Source of the DNA: Cyclina sinensis | Taxonomy: Eukaryota; Mollusca; Bivalvia; Venerida; Veneridae | NCBI GenBank assembly: GCA_012932295.1 | Contig: JAAONU010000019.1 | Span: forward strand, 29,020,913 to 29,084,912 | Direction of reading: 5' to 3' | DNA length: 64,000 nucleotides | Shown: one piece after another, positions 34,736 to 47,368 of the stretch | Position numbering within the stretch: position 1 is the first letter of the stretch | How the letters are laid out: every line of letters begins with the position of its first letter | Notes under the pieces: model-generated | Databases searched by the model: none | What the model saw: the letters and a program-made list of their open reading frames with translations, nothing else | Told to the model about the DNA's origin: nothing | Made by a program: the position numbers and the translations under genes

Positions 34736-34833
34736 GGATGGGTGGGGGTGGGGGGCACAGATCAAATACCTTCACATTAAAAACAAAAACTAAACCGGAA
34801 AGATTTTTTTTGGGGGGGTGGGGGGGGGGGGTA
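34736..34833. repeat. G-rich low-complexity tract
   Basis: GGGGATGGGTGGGGGTGGGG at about 34736 and a longer interrupted G run at about 34811-34833, both within a diverged tandem repeat containing ACATAAAAAACTTT. The plus strand could form G-quadruplexes. Confidence 0.7.
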
Positions 34834-34845
34834 GTCCTACACATA

Positions 34846-35240
34846 AATAGCAATCAGTGATCACAAGTGTTGCCTGATGATAGCCAATTAAGCAGTTGTA
34901 AAATCATTCAACCGAAAAACCCATTAATTATGCACAAGTACTTGAGGTACCTGCAACATTTCATTCAAATTGCTTAAGTAGTACAAGAGAAGTAGTCCAG
35001 ACAAACTTTAAAATTAAAAGCCATGAAAAGGCCATAACTCTGAGAAAAATCATTGAACTGGAAAATAGACTAGACCAACTAGACTTGGTACTGATCATTT
35101 CTGTAAAGTTTGGATGAAATTGCACCAGTACTTTCTGAGGAGTAGTCCGGACAAGTTTTGTGAAGGATGGACAGACAGACAGACGACAGAGAAGTGATCC
35201 ATATATGTTGCGGCTACTTTGTACCAGGCGCAACAAAAAA
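34846..35240. mobile_element. Pearl-like element, GATCAGTGATCAC type
   Basis: AATCAGTGATCACAAGTG and GCCTGATGATAGCCAATT at the left; GGATGGACAGACAGACAGACG tail and GAAGTGATCCATATATGTTG at the right. Core units contain GGCCATAACTCTGA and GTAAAGTTTGGATGAAAT. Longer relatives lie at 48366-51525. Confidence 0.7.
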
Positions 35241-37640
35241 TTTGGCTGTTTTAGCAAAATTTAATAATTTGACCTTGATAGTCAAGATCATCTCAAGGTC
35301 AAGGTCATACTTGAATAATTTAACATGTAGGTTTTGTCATAAGTTTATTTTGTCAATAATCTGACCTTGACTGTCAAGGTCATTTTAAGGTCAAGGATGT
35401 ATTTTCTCAAAGTATGAATCAAATCCATAAATAAATGAGAAAGCTATGACAATTTAAGCAAAGTTCAACCAAGGTCAAGGTCACTTTTGAATTATTCAGC
35501 ATGTCTGTTTTGTTAGAAGTGTTGTTTTGTCCAAGTATGAGACAAATTCAACCATAAATAACAAAGTTATGGCCAATTTTAGCAAAATTCAATAACTTGA
35601 CCTTGACATTCACAGTCATTTTAAGGTCAAGGTTGTTCTTAAATTATTCAACATGTCAGTTTTGTCATAAGTGTTGTTTTGTCCAAGTATGACTCAAATC
35701 TATAAATAAATGAGAAAGTTATGACAATTTTAGCAAAATTCAATCATTTGTCCTTGACGGTCAAGGTCATTTAAGGTTAAGGTCACTTTTGAATTATTCA
35801 GCATGTCTTTTTTGTTAGAAGTGTTGTTTTGTTCGAGTCAAATTCAACTGTAAATAACTAGAACTGCCACCGTCATAGCTTGAATACCCCCTCATAGCGC
35901 TTTGTCAGAATCAACAGGGGTCATTTAGAGGTCATGGACAACCTCCCTGCCAAATCTGAGGGTAGTAAGCCAGTACATTGCTTAGTTATGTATTCTATAT
36001 GTTTTTTAGTGGCAAAGATCAAAGTAACTATTACCTTTGACCTTCTACCTCAAAACTGAAACTGCCATTGCATGACTTGAACCCCCCTATGGGCCAAAGG
36101 ATTGTTAAGTTATTGGGCAGACAAGGAAAATCTGATGGATGGACTGACAGATAGACGGACGGACAAGTTGATTCCACTATACCTCCTTACACTTTCCTTG
36201 TGCCAGAGTATAACAAATTTTCTTTTTATTACATGTTTTTTAAATGAATTTAAGTCATTTTTACTCATTTATGCCGCGTAACCGGGAGGTCAAGTTTTTG
36301 AGTGAAAGCCACTGTAACCATGACCTTTGACCTAGTGACCTCAAAATCAGTAAGGGTCATGTACTAGTCATGACTAACCTCCATACCAAATATGAAGCCT
36401 GAGGGTCAAAGGATTCTTCAATTATTTTGGCGGACAAGGAAAATCTGACAGACAAACGGACAGCTGGATGGACAGACAAGTTGATTCCAGTATACCCCCC
36501 TTACAACTTCGTTGTGCGGGGGTATAACAAATTTTCTGTTTATTACATGGTTTTTAATGAATTTAAGTCATTTTTACTCATTTATGTCGCGTAACTGGGA
36601 GGTCAAGCTTTTGAGTGAAAGCCACTGTAACCATGACCTTTGACCCAGTGACCTCAAAATCAGTAGGGGGCATGTACTGGTCATGACCAACCTCCATACC
36701 AAATATGAAGATTGAGAGTCAAAGGATTCTTCAATTATTGGCCGATCAGCCTTTTTTTAGTCAAAGCTCCTGTGACCATGACCTTTGACCCAGTGACCTC
36801 AAAATAAATAGGGTCATCTACTGGTCATGATCAATCTCCACATCAAATATGAAGACTGTGGGTCAAAGGATTCTTAAGCTATTGGGCAGACAAGTTTTTT
36901 GCAGTCAAGGCCCCTGTGACCGTGACCTTTGACCCAGTGTCCTAAGACTGAGGGTAAAAGGATTCTTAAATTATTGGGCGAACAAGCTTTTTTTAGTCAA
37001 GGCCCCTGGGACCTTGACCTAGTGACCTCAAAATCAATAGGGGTCATCTACTGGCCATGACCAATCTCCAGACCAAATATGAAGACTGTGGGTCAAAGGA
37101 TTCTTAAGTTATTGGGCGGACAAGGAAAAACCGACGGATGGCCAGACGGACGGCCAGATGAACAAGCTGATTCGAGTATACCCACACAACTTCATTGCGT
37201 GGGGGTATTTTAAAGTCATGGCCAATTTTAGCAAAATTCAATGACTTGACCTTGACAGTCAAGGTCAAGGTCATACTTAAATCATTCAACATGTAAGTTT
37301 TGTACAAGTGTTGTTTTGTCTAAATATGTGTCAAATCCAACCATAAATAACTAAGTTATGGCCAGTTTTAGCAAAATTCAATAACTTGACATTAACAGTC
37401 AAGGTCATTTTTAAGGTCAAGGTCATACTTGAATTATTCAACATGTCAGTTTTGTCATAATTTTGTCCAAGTGTGAAGGTCATTTATGAGCCTTGGTCAA
37501 GTTCAGTCTGGTCTACTTGAAGGTCTTGTGAAAAGGGTAATTGTGTCCAAGTATGAGGATAATCCATTAAGAAATTAAAAAGTTATGATCAATGTTAAAG
37601 TTTTGGGATGGGAACAGCAATGGCAACGACACCATGACTG
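35241..37640. repeat. Compound run of pearl-like arrays
   Basis: Mixed array. 35241-35865 and 37209-37600 carry AAGGTCAAGGTCA with TTTTGTCCAAGTATG. Three shorter segments (about 35868-36213, 36234-36530, 36531-37208) each end with a GGACGGACAAG-type tail and a TATACCCCC/GTGCGGGGGTATA-like hairpin. A block of about 316 bp at 36211 (ATTACATG, GAATTTAAGTCATTTTTACT) is repeated at 36527. No coding sequence. Confidence 0.7.
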
Positions 37641-38324
37641 TAGCAATAGCTCTTTTTTTTCTTCAAAAAAGTCGAGCTGATAAACTGTTAATCTAGTGAA
37701 AATAGTTTTTCACATTTTTTGTTTTCTTTGTAAAATCAACAACAAAGCATTAACAAATTTCACTAATTCTAAAGTAAGCTATTATTCAAATTTTCTATGT
37801 AAATGTTGGATCATTTACATGAAACAATGAAACAACTTAAAAAATGTATAAAATTCTAATACTTGTTGAAATGTGATAATCTGTATATTTCATTAACAAT
37901 GTAAAATGCTACAGCATTGTGTATCTTTAGCCCTCATAAATACATTTTTTCAAGGTGATGACTCAGCAGTGGTACATGAGGAATATTTTTTTTCTATACC
38001 CTCTTTCACTCACTACTACTTAATACTGTTTAGTCACAGATGAATGATTTTCATGTTCTATGAAAACTGGTATCATTATAATTATATGCACTGACTTTAA
38101 AAAGGAATTTAACATTTAGAAACCTTGTAACTGGCTGTAAAAATAAACCTGACCTATTGAGGAATCTTGTAAAGTTTTGTCACATTGATTCGGATGGTTT
38201 AGGAGAAGTCATTTAAAGGAACAATGTTGACAATGGACACCAGGCTTACACTAAAGCTCAACTCCAGTACAACGTGATCAGGTGAGCTAAAAACTATACA
38301 TGCAATAGAGGAGAAAGTAACTAC
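37641..38324. other. Unique intronic sequence
   Basis: AT-rich, non-tandem; only the remnant right end CAGGTGAGCTAAAAACT at about 38279-38295 is repeat-like. No exon seen before the acceptor-side exon at 38325. Confidence 0.5.
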
Positions 38325-38386
38325 CTTTATTTCACCCATCAGTTCAAATCTTAGTGATTTTTTCTTTTTCCTTCTTTTCTCTATAT
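38325..38386 (-). CDS. Basic exon following the HIRAN-like exon
   Basis: Minus strand: acceptor TTTATTCTTTCAG, 62 nt in phase 1/0, donor GTAGTT. The first codon joins G from the previous exon to AT (Asp), then IEKRRKKKKSLRFELMGEIK. The KRRKKKK run is a classic monopartite nuclear-localisation or nucleic-acid-binding cluster. Only this frame is open. It closely resembles, in position, phase and composition, the exon at 62955-63022. Confidence 0.7.
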
Positions 38387-38699
38387 CTGAAAGAATAAAT
38401 GTTAAAGGTTACCGTTCCCTAAATGAAAGCATACAATTGAAATTTCAGACAATATACCACCTTATTTGTATTCCAATTTCACTGAATTCCATAACAGGAT
38501 AGATCAAAAAAGACCATAAGTATTCAGCTAATAATGGAAAGGATCTTTATTACCACTGAATATTTTGTTAACAAACCCACAACACCAACTGGTGCTCCCC
38601 AATGCTAGAAAACATTGCAAAGTAAAAGTAGATGGTAACAAAGTGGGGTAAATCAACCAATAAAATTATGTTTATATAGCTGAAAATATTCATGCCAGC

Positions 38700-39520
38700 T
38701 AAATACATTGTAATAAATCAGGACATTGACCTGTAAGTGTGACCTTGACCTACTGACCTGGTTCATGTGCCCCGCACACCAACTAACTGTGATTTACATT
38801 AATGCCCAGTGGTTTTGAAATACCTCCAACCAAGACCAATTAACAGCCCTTACAAGCAGAAATTTTGTAAAGTGTGATCTTAACCTTTCAGCTACCCACC
38901 TGGTCTATGCTTGGAACACACAAACATTTGTGCCAAGTATTTTTGAAATCCCTCCAATAAAGGCCAAGTTACAGCCGGTACAAGTAGAAATTATAGCCAA
39001 TTTTGACATTTAACCTCTCAGTAAGACCATTACCTTTGAGGTACCTGGTTCATGTGTTTGACACACAGTCTTATTGAAGCAAACATTTGTGCCAGGTAAA
39101 TTTGAAATCCCTCCAAGGCCAAGTTACAGCCAAGACAAGCAAATTTGATGCCAACCGACCTCTAAGTGTGACCTTGACTTTGAGCTTCCCAAAATGGTTG
39201 ATGCAGGCAACACACTGTCTCATTGAGACAACCATTTGCTCTGCGTAATTTTACAATCTCTCCAACCAAGGCCAAGTGACAGCCCGGACAAGAGAAATTA
39301 TAGAAAAGTAAATTGTAGACCTCTCAGTGTGACCTTCACCTTTGAGCTACCAATGTGGTTCATACACGCAACACACCATCTCACTGAGGCAAACATTTGT
39401 GCAAAGTACTGGTAATTTTGAAATCCCTTCAACAAAAGCCAAGTTACAGTTCGAAAAGCAAAGTGTGACAGAATGATGAATGGACAAAGTGGTGACTTTA
39501 TATGAGTTGACATAAATTAA
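38700..39520. repeat. Pearl-like array, about 150-bp unit
   Basis: About five units with GTGACCTTGACCTACTGACC or GACCTCTCAGTGTGACC, ACACACCATCTCACTGAGG and AAATCCCTCCAACCAAGGCC. Remnant end TGACTTTATATGAGTTGACATAA; no intact microsatellite. Confidence 0.65.
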
Positions 39521-39966
39521 TCTCAATGTGCCAATCTCCCTGTTTATAAGATTTCAGTATAAGATGTAAATTTCAACTGTTTCGTCAACTGATCTACAGG
39601 TAACTTACTATCCTCTGAATAGGTTACCTACACGAGGGCAGAGAAAAGGGCAGAATGAAAGGTAGAAGTGCAGTGTTTCCTTTTTTTATGGTTTATGTGT
39701 AATAGCCTCATGTTGTTGTAGGATAAGCAACTAAGCTTTTATTATGTAATAAGCAGTGTCAAATATTTCTCAATTTATGGAAATGAGGCAATAAAACATA
39801 CAAAGCATTGAATCATGTTGATTCATTTTAGGGTATCTCCTTTAAATTCAAATAAATCATCTCTTTATCCTGTTTTCCTGTTTTATTTCATTACACTATT
39901 GTTTTAATTATTATTATTATCATCATCATGTCTTGTGTTTCTATCAAGTATTGTAGTTTCTGTTAC

Positions 39967-40327
39967 CTTTAAATATATAATTTCTGATGTTTCTTAGCCT
40001 GTTTGTATATTCTCCTGTCAACACAAAAGTGGCTGGTACTTCCTCTCCCTTTGAAGTGTGTTTTTTTGGACCATCAGATATTATTGCAGTGATAGAACCT
40101 TTTGACTGTATGAACTCTTTGAACAGCTGTTGACCTTCATGCTGTACATTGCCCAATGTCTCACCATTATCAGTCAACTCCACAGACCCTAGTTCACTTA
40201 CTGAACAAGGATAGCTATGTCCCTTCTCTGGTACCCACTTATCCATATAGTGGGTAAAGCCTCTGACTGTCATCCCATAAATTTTAAAGTCTAACTGATT
40301 TTTGTCATCAAACAACTTGGGAAAATG
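39967..40327 (-). CDS. HIRAN-like domain exon, Death-domain gene
   Basis: Minus strand: acceptor TTTCATTTTGTAG at 40328, 361 nt in phase 0/1, donor GTAACA. It encodes 120 residues. From residue about 14: FKIYGMTVRGFTHYMDKW (VRG-x-x-x-Y-x-x-x-W), a GHSYPCSV strand, LGNV at 58-61 where relatives have VGHVP, then a Gly-Ser strand and GEEVPATFVLTGEY (EVP motif at 96-98). This pattern fits the HIRAN-like family found in many mollusc and cnidarian proteins, related to the HIRAN domain of HLTF/Rad5, which binds DNA 3' ends. The N-x-x-D-x-x-A-V segment typical of that family is poorly kept (ELGSVELTDNG), so DNA-end binding is uncertain. Joined to a basic exon and, at the C-terminus, a Death domain. 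Confidence 0.7.
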
Positions 40328-40399
40328 CTACAAAATGAAAAAGTATTATGAAATAATAAAACAAAAGCAAAGAAAAACAGGATGACATAAAATGAGTTA

Positions 40400-42035
40400 G
40401 AACTGTGTCCATAGGACACGGATGCCCCCACTATGCATAAGTGCTCATAAACAAGAGCATGTATATTCTGTATGTAAGATTTAGGTGGGGAACAATTTTT
40501 TTCTGTAGTTGCAAATGAATTGAGGTGTTTTGTATATTATTAATGCTGTCCTTTTATTTCAAAATTAGATATTTTATACTGAAACAAGGGCTGTCGGATG
40601 GACAGCACGCTTGACTATTCTTAGTGCTTGAAGGTATAAAAAATTTCTATATGGTATATAGTGAAAAAATCAACAAAGGGCCATAATTCTGTTAAATTTG
40701 GTCGCAGCAAAAATTCCTTCCTTTACTACCATCTACACATTAAGGTTGTTCATCCCTGGAAGTTTAAGCAAAATCTGCCATCCGGTTTAAGAGGAGTTGC
40801 GTTCACAAAATTTCTACATAGTATATAGTGAAACTAGAACTGTGTCCATAGGACACGGATGCCCCCACTATGCATAAGTGCTCATAAACAAGAGCATGTA
40901 TATCCTGTATGTAAGATTTTTTCTGTACATATACCTAAAATGATCTACAGGTAACCTTATGTACATGTTAAATTAAATTACAAATGTAAAATTTATATGT
41001 TCAATTATTTATATGGTATATAGTGAAAAAATCAACAAAGGGCCATAATTCTGTTAAATATGGTCACAGCAAAAATTCCTTCCATTACTACCATCTACAC
41101 ATTAAAGCTGTTCATCCCTGGAAGTTTAAGCAAAATCTGCCATCCGGTTTAAGAGGAGTTGCGTTCACAAAATTTCTATATGGTATATAGTGAAAAAATT
41201 AACAAAGGGCCATAATTCTGTTAAATTTTGTAGCAGCAAAAAGTCCTTCCTTTACTTCCATCTACACATTAAGGTTGTTCATCCCTGGAAGTTTAAGCAA
41301 AATCTGCCATCCGGTTTAAGAGGAGCTGCGTTCACAAAATTTCTATATGGTATATAGTGAAAAAATCAACAAAGGCCCATAATTCTGTGAAATTTGGTCG
41401 CAGCAAAAATTCCTTCCTTTACTACCATCTACACATTAAGGTTGTTCATCCCTGGAAGTTTAAAGTTTAAGCAAAATCTGCCTTCTGGTTTAAGAGGAGT
41501 TGCGTTCACAAAATTTCTAGTGAAAAAATCAACAAAGGCCCATAATTCTGTGAAATTTGGTCGCAGCGAAAATTCCTTCCTTTACTACCATCTACACATT
41601 AAGGTTGTTCATCCCTGGAAGTTTAAGCAAAATCTGCCACCCGGTTTAAGAGGAGATGCGTTCACAAGATTTCGGGACGTACGGACAGACGTACGGACGG
41701 ACGGACGGACAAGTGCAACGCTATATGCACCCCACTTTGTGGGGGCATAACAAGTGCAACGATATATGCTCCCCACTTTGTGGGAGCATAAAAATCAACA
41801 AAGGGCCATAATTCTGTTAAATTTGGTCGCAGCGAAAATTCCTTCCTTTACTACCATCTACACATTAAAGCTGTTCATCCCTGGAAGTTTAAGCAAAATC
41901 TGCCATCCGGTTTAAGAGGAGTTGCGTTCACAAGATTTCGGGACGTACGGACAGACGTACAGACGGACGGACAGACGTACGGACGGACTGACAAGTGCAA
42001 CGCTATATGCTCCCCACTTTGTGGGGGCATAAAAA
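40400..42035. mobile_element. Pearl-like elements, GGATGCCCCC/GGGGGCATAA ends
   Basis: Starts at 40400 and again at about 40832 with AACTGTGTCCATAGGACACG then GATGCCCCCACTATGC. Core units of about 160 bp have AAGGGCCATAATTCTGTTAA, CCATCTACACATTAAGG, CTGCCATCCGGTTTAAGAGG and TATATGGTATATAGTG. Two microsatellite tails (41678-41713, 41942-41995; GTACGGACAGACGTACGGAC) each lead to a CCCCACTTTGTGGGGGCATA hairpin. A start of another end type (GCTTGACTATTC) is embedded at 40610. Confidence 0.75.
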
Positions 42036-42191
42036 GTATAAAGCCCATTTGGAATTGTTTCTACAAGCAGGAAAAACAAAGGCAAGTAACAAATGAAAAA
42101 ATACACATTAATTTTTAACAGATATATGTACAGATTATGTATTAATAAATAAAAGGACATCAAAACAAAGAAAAGAAAAGAAAAAGAAATG

Positions 42192-43138
42192 TGTCACAGA
42201 CATGAATGCCCCCGAAACACAGCTATGGTCAGTCATGATTGCTTGCTGTTACCTCGATCATTTGTGACAAAAAAATTTTCAGTCAACTGAACAAAGTACC
42301 TATATATCCAGGTGAATAACTATTATATGTCTTTTACTTAACGAAATGGCTGGTCGAATTAATGTATTTCCAAAACCAATATGTTTAAAAAGATATTGAT
42401 CTAGTGTTTTGGACCCATAGGTCACCACAGGTCTTTTACAGAAAAGATGTTTCAAAACAGTTTCTTATAACTTCTAAATTTTGGGTTTTTATGCTCAAGT
42501 TGATCACCATAGGTGAAAATTCACTTAAAGAATAAAATTGTAGGAGTTGCACACAAAAGCAATATTAAGTAAAATTAAACAAAGGGCAATAACTCTGCAA
42601 AAAATGACCGAATTGCAAAAGCCTGAGTATATATGCTGCAGCACTTGATAATGATCTTTCTTTGAAAGACTGGTGAAAATTAAATAAGGAATGTAGGAAT
42701 GGTTGTGCACAGAAGCAATATTAAGTAAAATTTAACAAAAGGCAATTACTACATCAAAAATAACCAAACCCCAAAAACCTAGTGACCTAGTTTTTGACCC
42801 CAGATGACCCATATTCAAACTTGGGCTAGAAATCAAACAAACAACCTTTCTGACAAATTGCCAGGACATTTGGACTGAAACAGTTGCCTCTAGAGCCTTA
42901 ACAAGATTTTTCTATTTTTAGGTCATGTGACCTAATTTTTGACCCCAGATGACCCATATTCGAACTTGTCCGAGTAATTACTGGGACAAACATCCTGACC
43001 AAGTTTTGTGACAATTGGAGCAAAAATGTGACCAGAAGAGTGTTAACGAACTAAGTGTGAACGGACGACGGACAACGGACGACGGACATTCATCGATCCT
43101 AATAGCTCACCCTGAGCCAGCTCACTGGTGAGCTAAAA
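42192..43138. mobile_element. Chimeric pearl-like element
   Basis: Left end of the ATGCCCCC type (AATGTGTCACAGACATG, then ATGCCCCCGAAAC), right end of the GCTCACC type (GCTCACCCTGAGCCAGC, GGTGAGCTAAAAA) with tail CGGACGACGGACAACGGACG. The core changes from GGGCAATAACTCTGC units to GACCTAGTTTTTGACCCCAG units at about 42780, so two element types have been joined. Confidence 0.6.
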
Positions 43139-43364
43139 ACTAGGTTGCTGTGAACTGAATGTTGGAACACCATTCCAAACAGGGATTATGTACATGACAC
43201 ATGTTCACTCTATTGCCAATTCTGCTAATTATTTTAAAATCTAACCATAGATGCAAAAAATATATGGGCAAGACACAAACTATCAGCAGTAAGGCCTATA
43301 TAGCAGAACTTACTAAGTTCAGAGGGTTGCTGTGACATTGATCTTGGAGGGAGGAACATAATAC

Positions 43365-43700
43365 CAGGGTTTCAAGTGCAACACATACTTATTTTAATTT
43401 TTGGTTGTAAGGGTTGCAGAAACTTTCAGTCTTTAAGTAATGTTATTTATAATACTAGAACTTTTATTAAAATACACAATTATAAAGAAAAAGATTCATA
43501 ACGGAAAAAATGTGTAAATGCAATCTTTCATGAAATCGAACAATATTAGCCCTTCAAAATTTTTTTCCCTGACTTTTCACTACCGGTAACTTTTCTGGAT
43601 TTTTATTTTTCACTGACCAATTTTCAAAATTCCCTGACAATTCTCTGACCTTGAAAAAAAATCAAATTTCCCTGACTTTTCAAGTCCCCTGGCAACCCTG
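43365..43700. mobile_element. Short CAGGGTT-ended element (hAT-type MITE)
   Basis: CAGGGTTTCAAGTGCAACAC at the left and CCCCTGGCAACCCTG at the right. The interior near the right end carries repeated TCAGGGAA/TTCCCTGA blocks with long A runs, a pattern common in hAT MITEs. The 8-bp flanks (CATAATAC, CAAGATCT) do not match convincingly. No coding potential. Confidence 0.45.
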
Positions 43701-43739
43701 CAAGATCTTATATTAACTCAAGTATCGTACAAGTCTGAT

Positions 43740-46700
43740 TAAATTCAAATCAAAAATGAAGCTGCTATTGTGCAGACAAGGTCTAAATAGTTAATTTTGG
43801 CACTTTCAGGGGCCATAACTCTGGAACCAATATTGCAATATGGCAATTTGAAGAAAGGAACCAAGATCTTATGGTAATGAAAGTGAAGATCAGACCAAAA
43901 TTAAGACCACTAGAGTGCAGAAAAGCTTTATCATAACTTGACCTAGTGACCTAAATTTCAAAGTCACATGACCCAGTTTCAAACTTGACCTAGATATCAT
44001 CGGGATAAACATTCTGACAAAGCTTGAAGAAGATCGGAGCAAACTTAAGACTACTACAGTGCGGACAAGCTTTTCCTATAGTTTGACCTAGTGACCTAGT
44101 TTTCAAGGTCACATAACCCAGTTTCGAACCTGACCTAGATATCATTGAGATACACATTCTGAAGACAATGGGACCAAAATTAAGACCGCTAGAGTGTGGA
44201 CAAGCTTTTTTAAAATTCGAACTAGTTACCTTGTTTTCAAGATCACATGACCCAGTTACAAACTTGACCTAGACATCATTCAGATAAACAATCTGACCAA
44301 GTTTGAAGAAGATCGGACCAAAATTAAGACTGCTAGAGTGTGGACAAGCTTTTTCTATAATTTGACCTAGTGACCTTGTTTTGAAGGTCACATGACCCAG
44401 TTTCGAACTTGATCTAGACATCACTGAGATTAACATTTTGACCAAGTTTAAAAAGGATCAGACCAAAGTTAAGACCGCTAGGGTGCGGACAAGCTTTTTC
44501 TATTATTTGACCTAGTGACCTAGTTTTAAGGGTGAGATGACCCAGTTATGAACTTGACCTAGATATTATTGAGATAAACATTCTGACCAAGTTTAAAGAA
44601 GATCTCACCAAAATAAAGACCGCTAGAGCGCGGACAACAATTGTGAACGGACGACGGACGGATGACGGACGAAAGGCAATGTGACCTTAACCTTTGACCC
44701 CAAAATCAGTAGGGGTCATGTTCTAGTCATGACCAAACTCAATACCAAATATGAAGACTGAGGGTCAAAGCATTCTTAAATTATTGGGCGGAAAAGCTTT
44801 TTTTTAGTCAAAGCTCCTGAGACCATGACCTTTGACCCAGTGACCTCAAAAAAAGGGGTCATCCACTGGTCATGACCAACCTCAACACCAAATATGAAGA
44901 CTGTGGGTCAAAGGATTCTTAAGTCATTTGGTGGACAAGCTTTTTTAGTTAAGGCTCCTGAGACCTTGACCTTTGACCCAGTGACCTCAAATAAATAGGG
45001 GTCATCCACTTGTTATGACCAACCTCCACGCCAAATATGAAGACTGTGGGTCAAAGGATTCTTAAGTTATTGGGCTGACAAGTTTTTTTTAGTCAAAGCT
45101 CCAGTGACCTTGACCTTTGATCCAGTGACCTCAAAATAAATAGGGGTCATCCAATGGTCATGACTAACCTCTAGACCAAATATGAAGACTGTGGGTAAAA
45201 GGATTATTAAGTTATTGGGCGGACAAGCTTTTGTAGTCAACACCCCTGTGACCTTGACCTTTGACCCAGTGACTTCAAGATCAGTAGGGGTCATGTTCTA
45301 GTCATGACCAACCTCCATACCAAATATGAAGACTGTGGGTAAAAGGATTCTTACGTTATTGGGCAGAAAAGCTTTTGTAGTCAACGCGCCTGTGACTTTG
45401 ACCTTTGACCCAGTTACCTCAAAATCAGTAGGGGTCATGTTCTAGTCATGACCAAACTCAATACCATATATAAAGACTGAGGGTCAAAAGATTCTTAAAT
45501 AATTGGGCCGACAAGATTTTTTTTAGTCAAAGCTCCTGTGACCATGACCTGTGACCCAGTGACCTCAAAATAAATAGGGGTCATCTACTTGTCGTGGCCA
45601 ACTTCCACACCAAATATGAAGACTGTGGGTCAAAGGATTCTTAAGTAATTGGGCCGACAAGCATTTTTTTTAGGCAAGGCTCTTGTGGCCTTGACCTTTG
45701 ACCCAGTGACCTCAAAATAAATAGGGGTCATCTACTGGCCATGACCAACCTCCACACTAAATATGAAGACTGTGGATCAAAGGATTCTTAAGTTATTGGG
45801 TGGACAAGCTTTTGTAGTCAACACCCCTGAGACCTTGACCTTTGATCCAGAGACCTCAAAATAAATAGGGGTCATCTACTGGTCATGACCAACCTCCAGA
45901 CCAAATATGAAGACTGTGGGTCAAAGGATTATTAAGTTATTGAGTGGAAAAGCTTTTGTAGTCAACGCCCCTGTGACCTTGACCTTTCAACCAGTGATCT
46001 CAAAATCAGTAGTGGTCATGTTCTAGTCATGACCAACCTCAATACCAAATATGAAGACTGAGGGTCAAATGATTTTTAAATTATTGGGCTGACAAGCTTT
46101 TTTTAGTCAAAGCTCCAGTGACCTTGACCTTTGATCCAGTGACCTCAAAATAAAAAGGGGTCATCCACTGGTCATGACTAACCTCCAAACCAAATATGAA
46201 GACTGTGGGTAAAAGGATTCTTAAGTTATTGGGCGGACAAGCTTTTGTAGTCAACACCCCTGTGACCTTGACCTTTGACCCAGTGACTTCAAGATCAGTA
46301 GGGGTCATGTTCTAGTCATGACCAATGTCCACACCACATATGAAGACTGTGGGTCAAAGGATTCTTAAGTTATTGGGCGGAAAAGCTTTTGTAGTCAACG
46401 CCCCTGTGACCTTGACCTTTGACCCAGTTACCTCCAAATCAGTAGGGGTCATGTTCTAGTCATGACCAAACTCAATACCATATATGAAGACTGAGGGTCA
46501 AAGGATTCTTAAATAATTGGGCCGACAAGCTTTTTTTTAGTCAAAGCTCCTGTGACCATGACCTTTGACCCAGTGACCTCAAAATAAATAGGGGTCATCT
46601 ACAGGTCATGGCCAACCTCCACACCAAATATGAAGACTTGGGTCAAAGGATTCTTAAGTTATTGGGTGGACAAGCATTTTTTTAGTCAAGGCTCTTGTGA

Positions 46701-47345
46701 CCTTGACCTTTGACCCAGTGACCTCAAAATAAATAGGGGTCATCTACAGGTTATCTACTGGCCATGACCAACCTCCACACCAAATATGAAGACTGTGGGT
46801 CAAAGGATTATTAAGTTATTGGGTGGACAAGCTTTTTTTAAGTCAAGGGTACTGTGACCTTGACCTTTGACCTCAAAATAAATAGGGGTCATCTACATGT
46901 TAAGAACAACCTCCACACCAAATATATAGACTGTGGGTCAAAGGAATCTTAAGTTATTGGGCTGACAAGCTTTTTATAGTCAAAGCTCCTGAGACCTTGA
47001 CCTTTGATTCAGAGACCTCAAAATAAATAGGGGTCATCTACTGGTCATGACCAACCTCCAGACCAAATATGAAGACTGTGGGTCAAAGGATTCTTAAGTT
47101 ATTGTGCGGACAAGCTTTTGTAGCCAACGCCCGTGACTTTGACCTTTGACCCAGTGACCTCAAAACCAGTAGGGGTCATGTTCTAGCCATGACCAACCTT
47201 CATACCAAATATGAAGACTGTGGGTCAAAGGATTCTTAAGTTATTGGGCGGACAAGGAAAAATAGATGGCCGGACGGACAGACAGAACAAAAGGACGGAC
47301 GAGGTGATTCCAGTATACTCCCCACAACTTTGTTGTGCATTTAAC
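43740..47345. repeat. Long pearl-like array, 3.6 kb, two core types
   Basis: 43790-44675: units with GACCTAGTGACCTAGTTTTC and AAGACCGCTAGAGTGCGGAC, ending in GGACGACGGACGGATGACGG. 44676-47265: at least seventeen units of about 146 bp with GACCTTGACCTTTGACCCAG, TAAATAGGGGTCATC and ATATGAAGACTGTGGGTCAA. A higher-order period of about 1014 bp is visible (75-codon frames at 45067 and 46081 nearly identical). Tail GGCCGGACGGACAGACAG at 47268; end CCCACAACTTTGTTGTGC. Confidence 0.75.
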
Positions 47346-47368
47346 ACGCATTTATATATTATATCAAC

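Noticed and set aside
45067..46308. Pair of 75-codon minus-strand frames with near-identical sequence (45067-45294 and 46081-46308)
   Set aside because: Read-through of the 146-bp receptor-motif repeat; two positions of a higher-order duplication, not paralogous genes.
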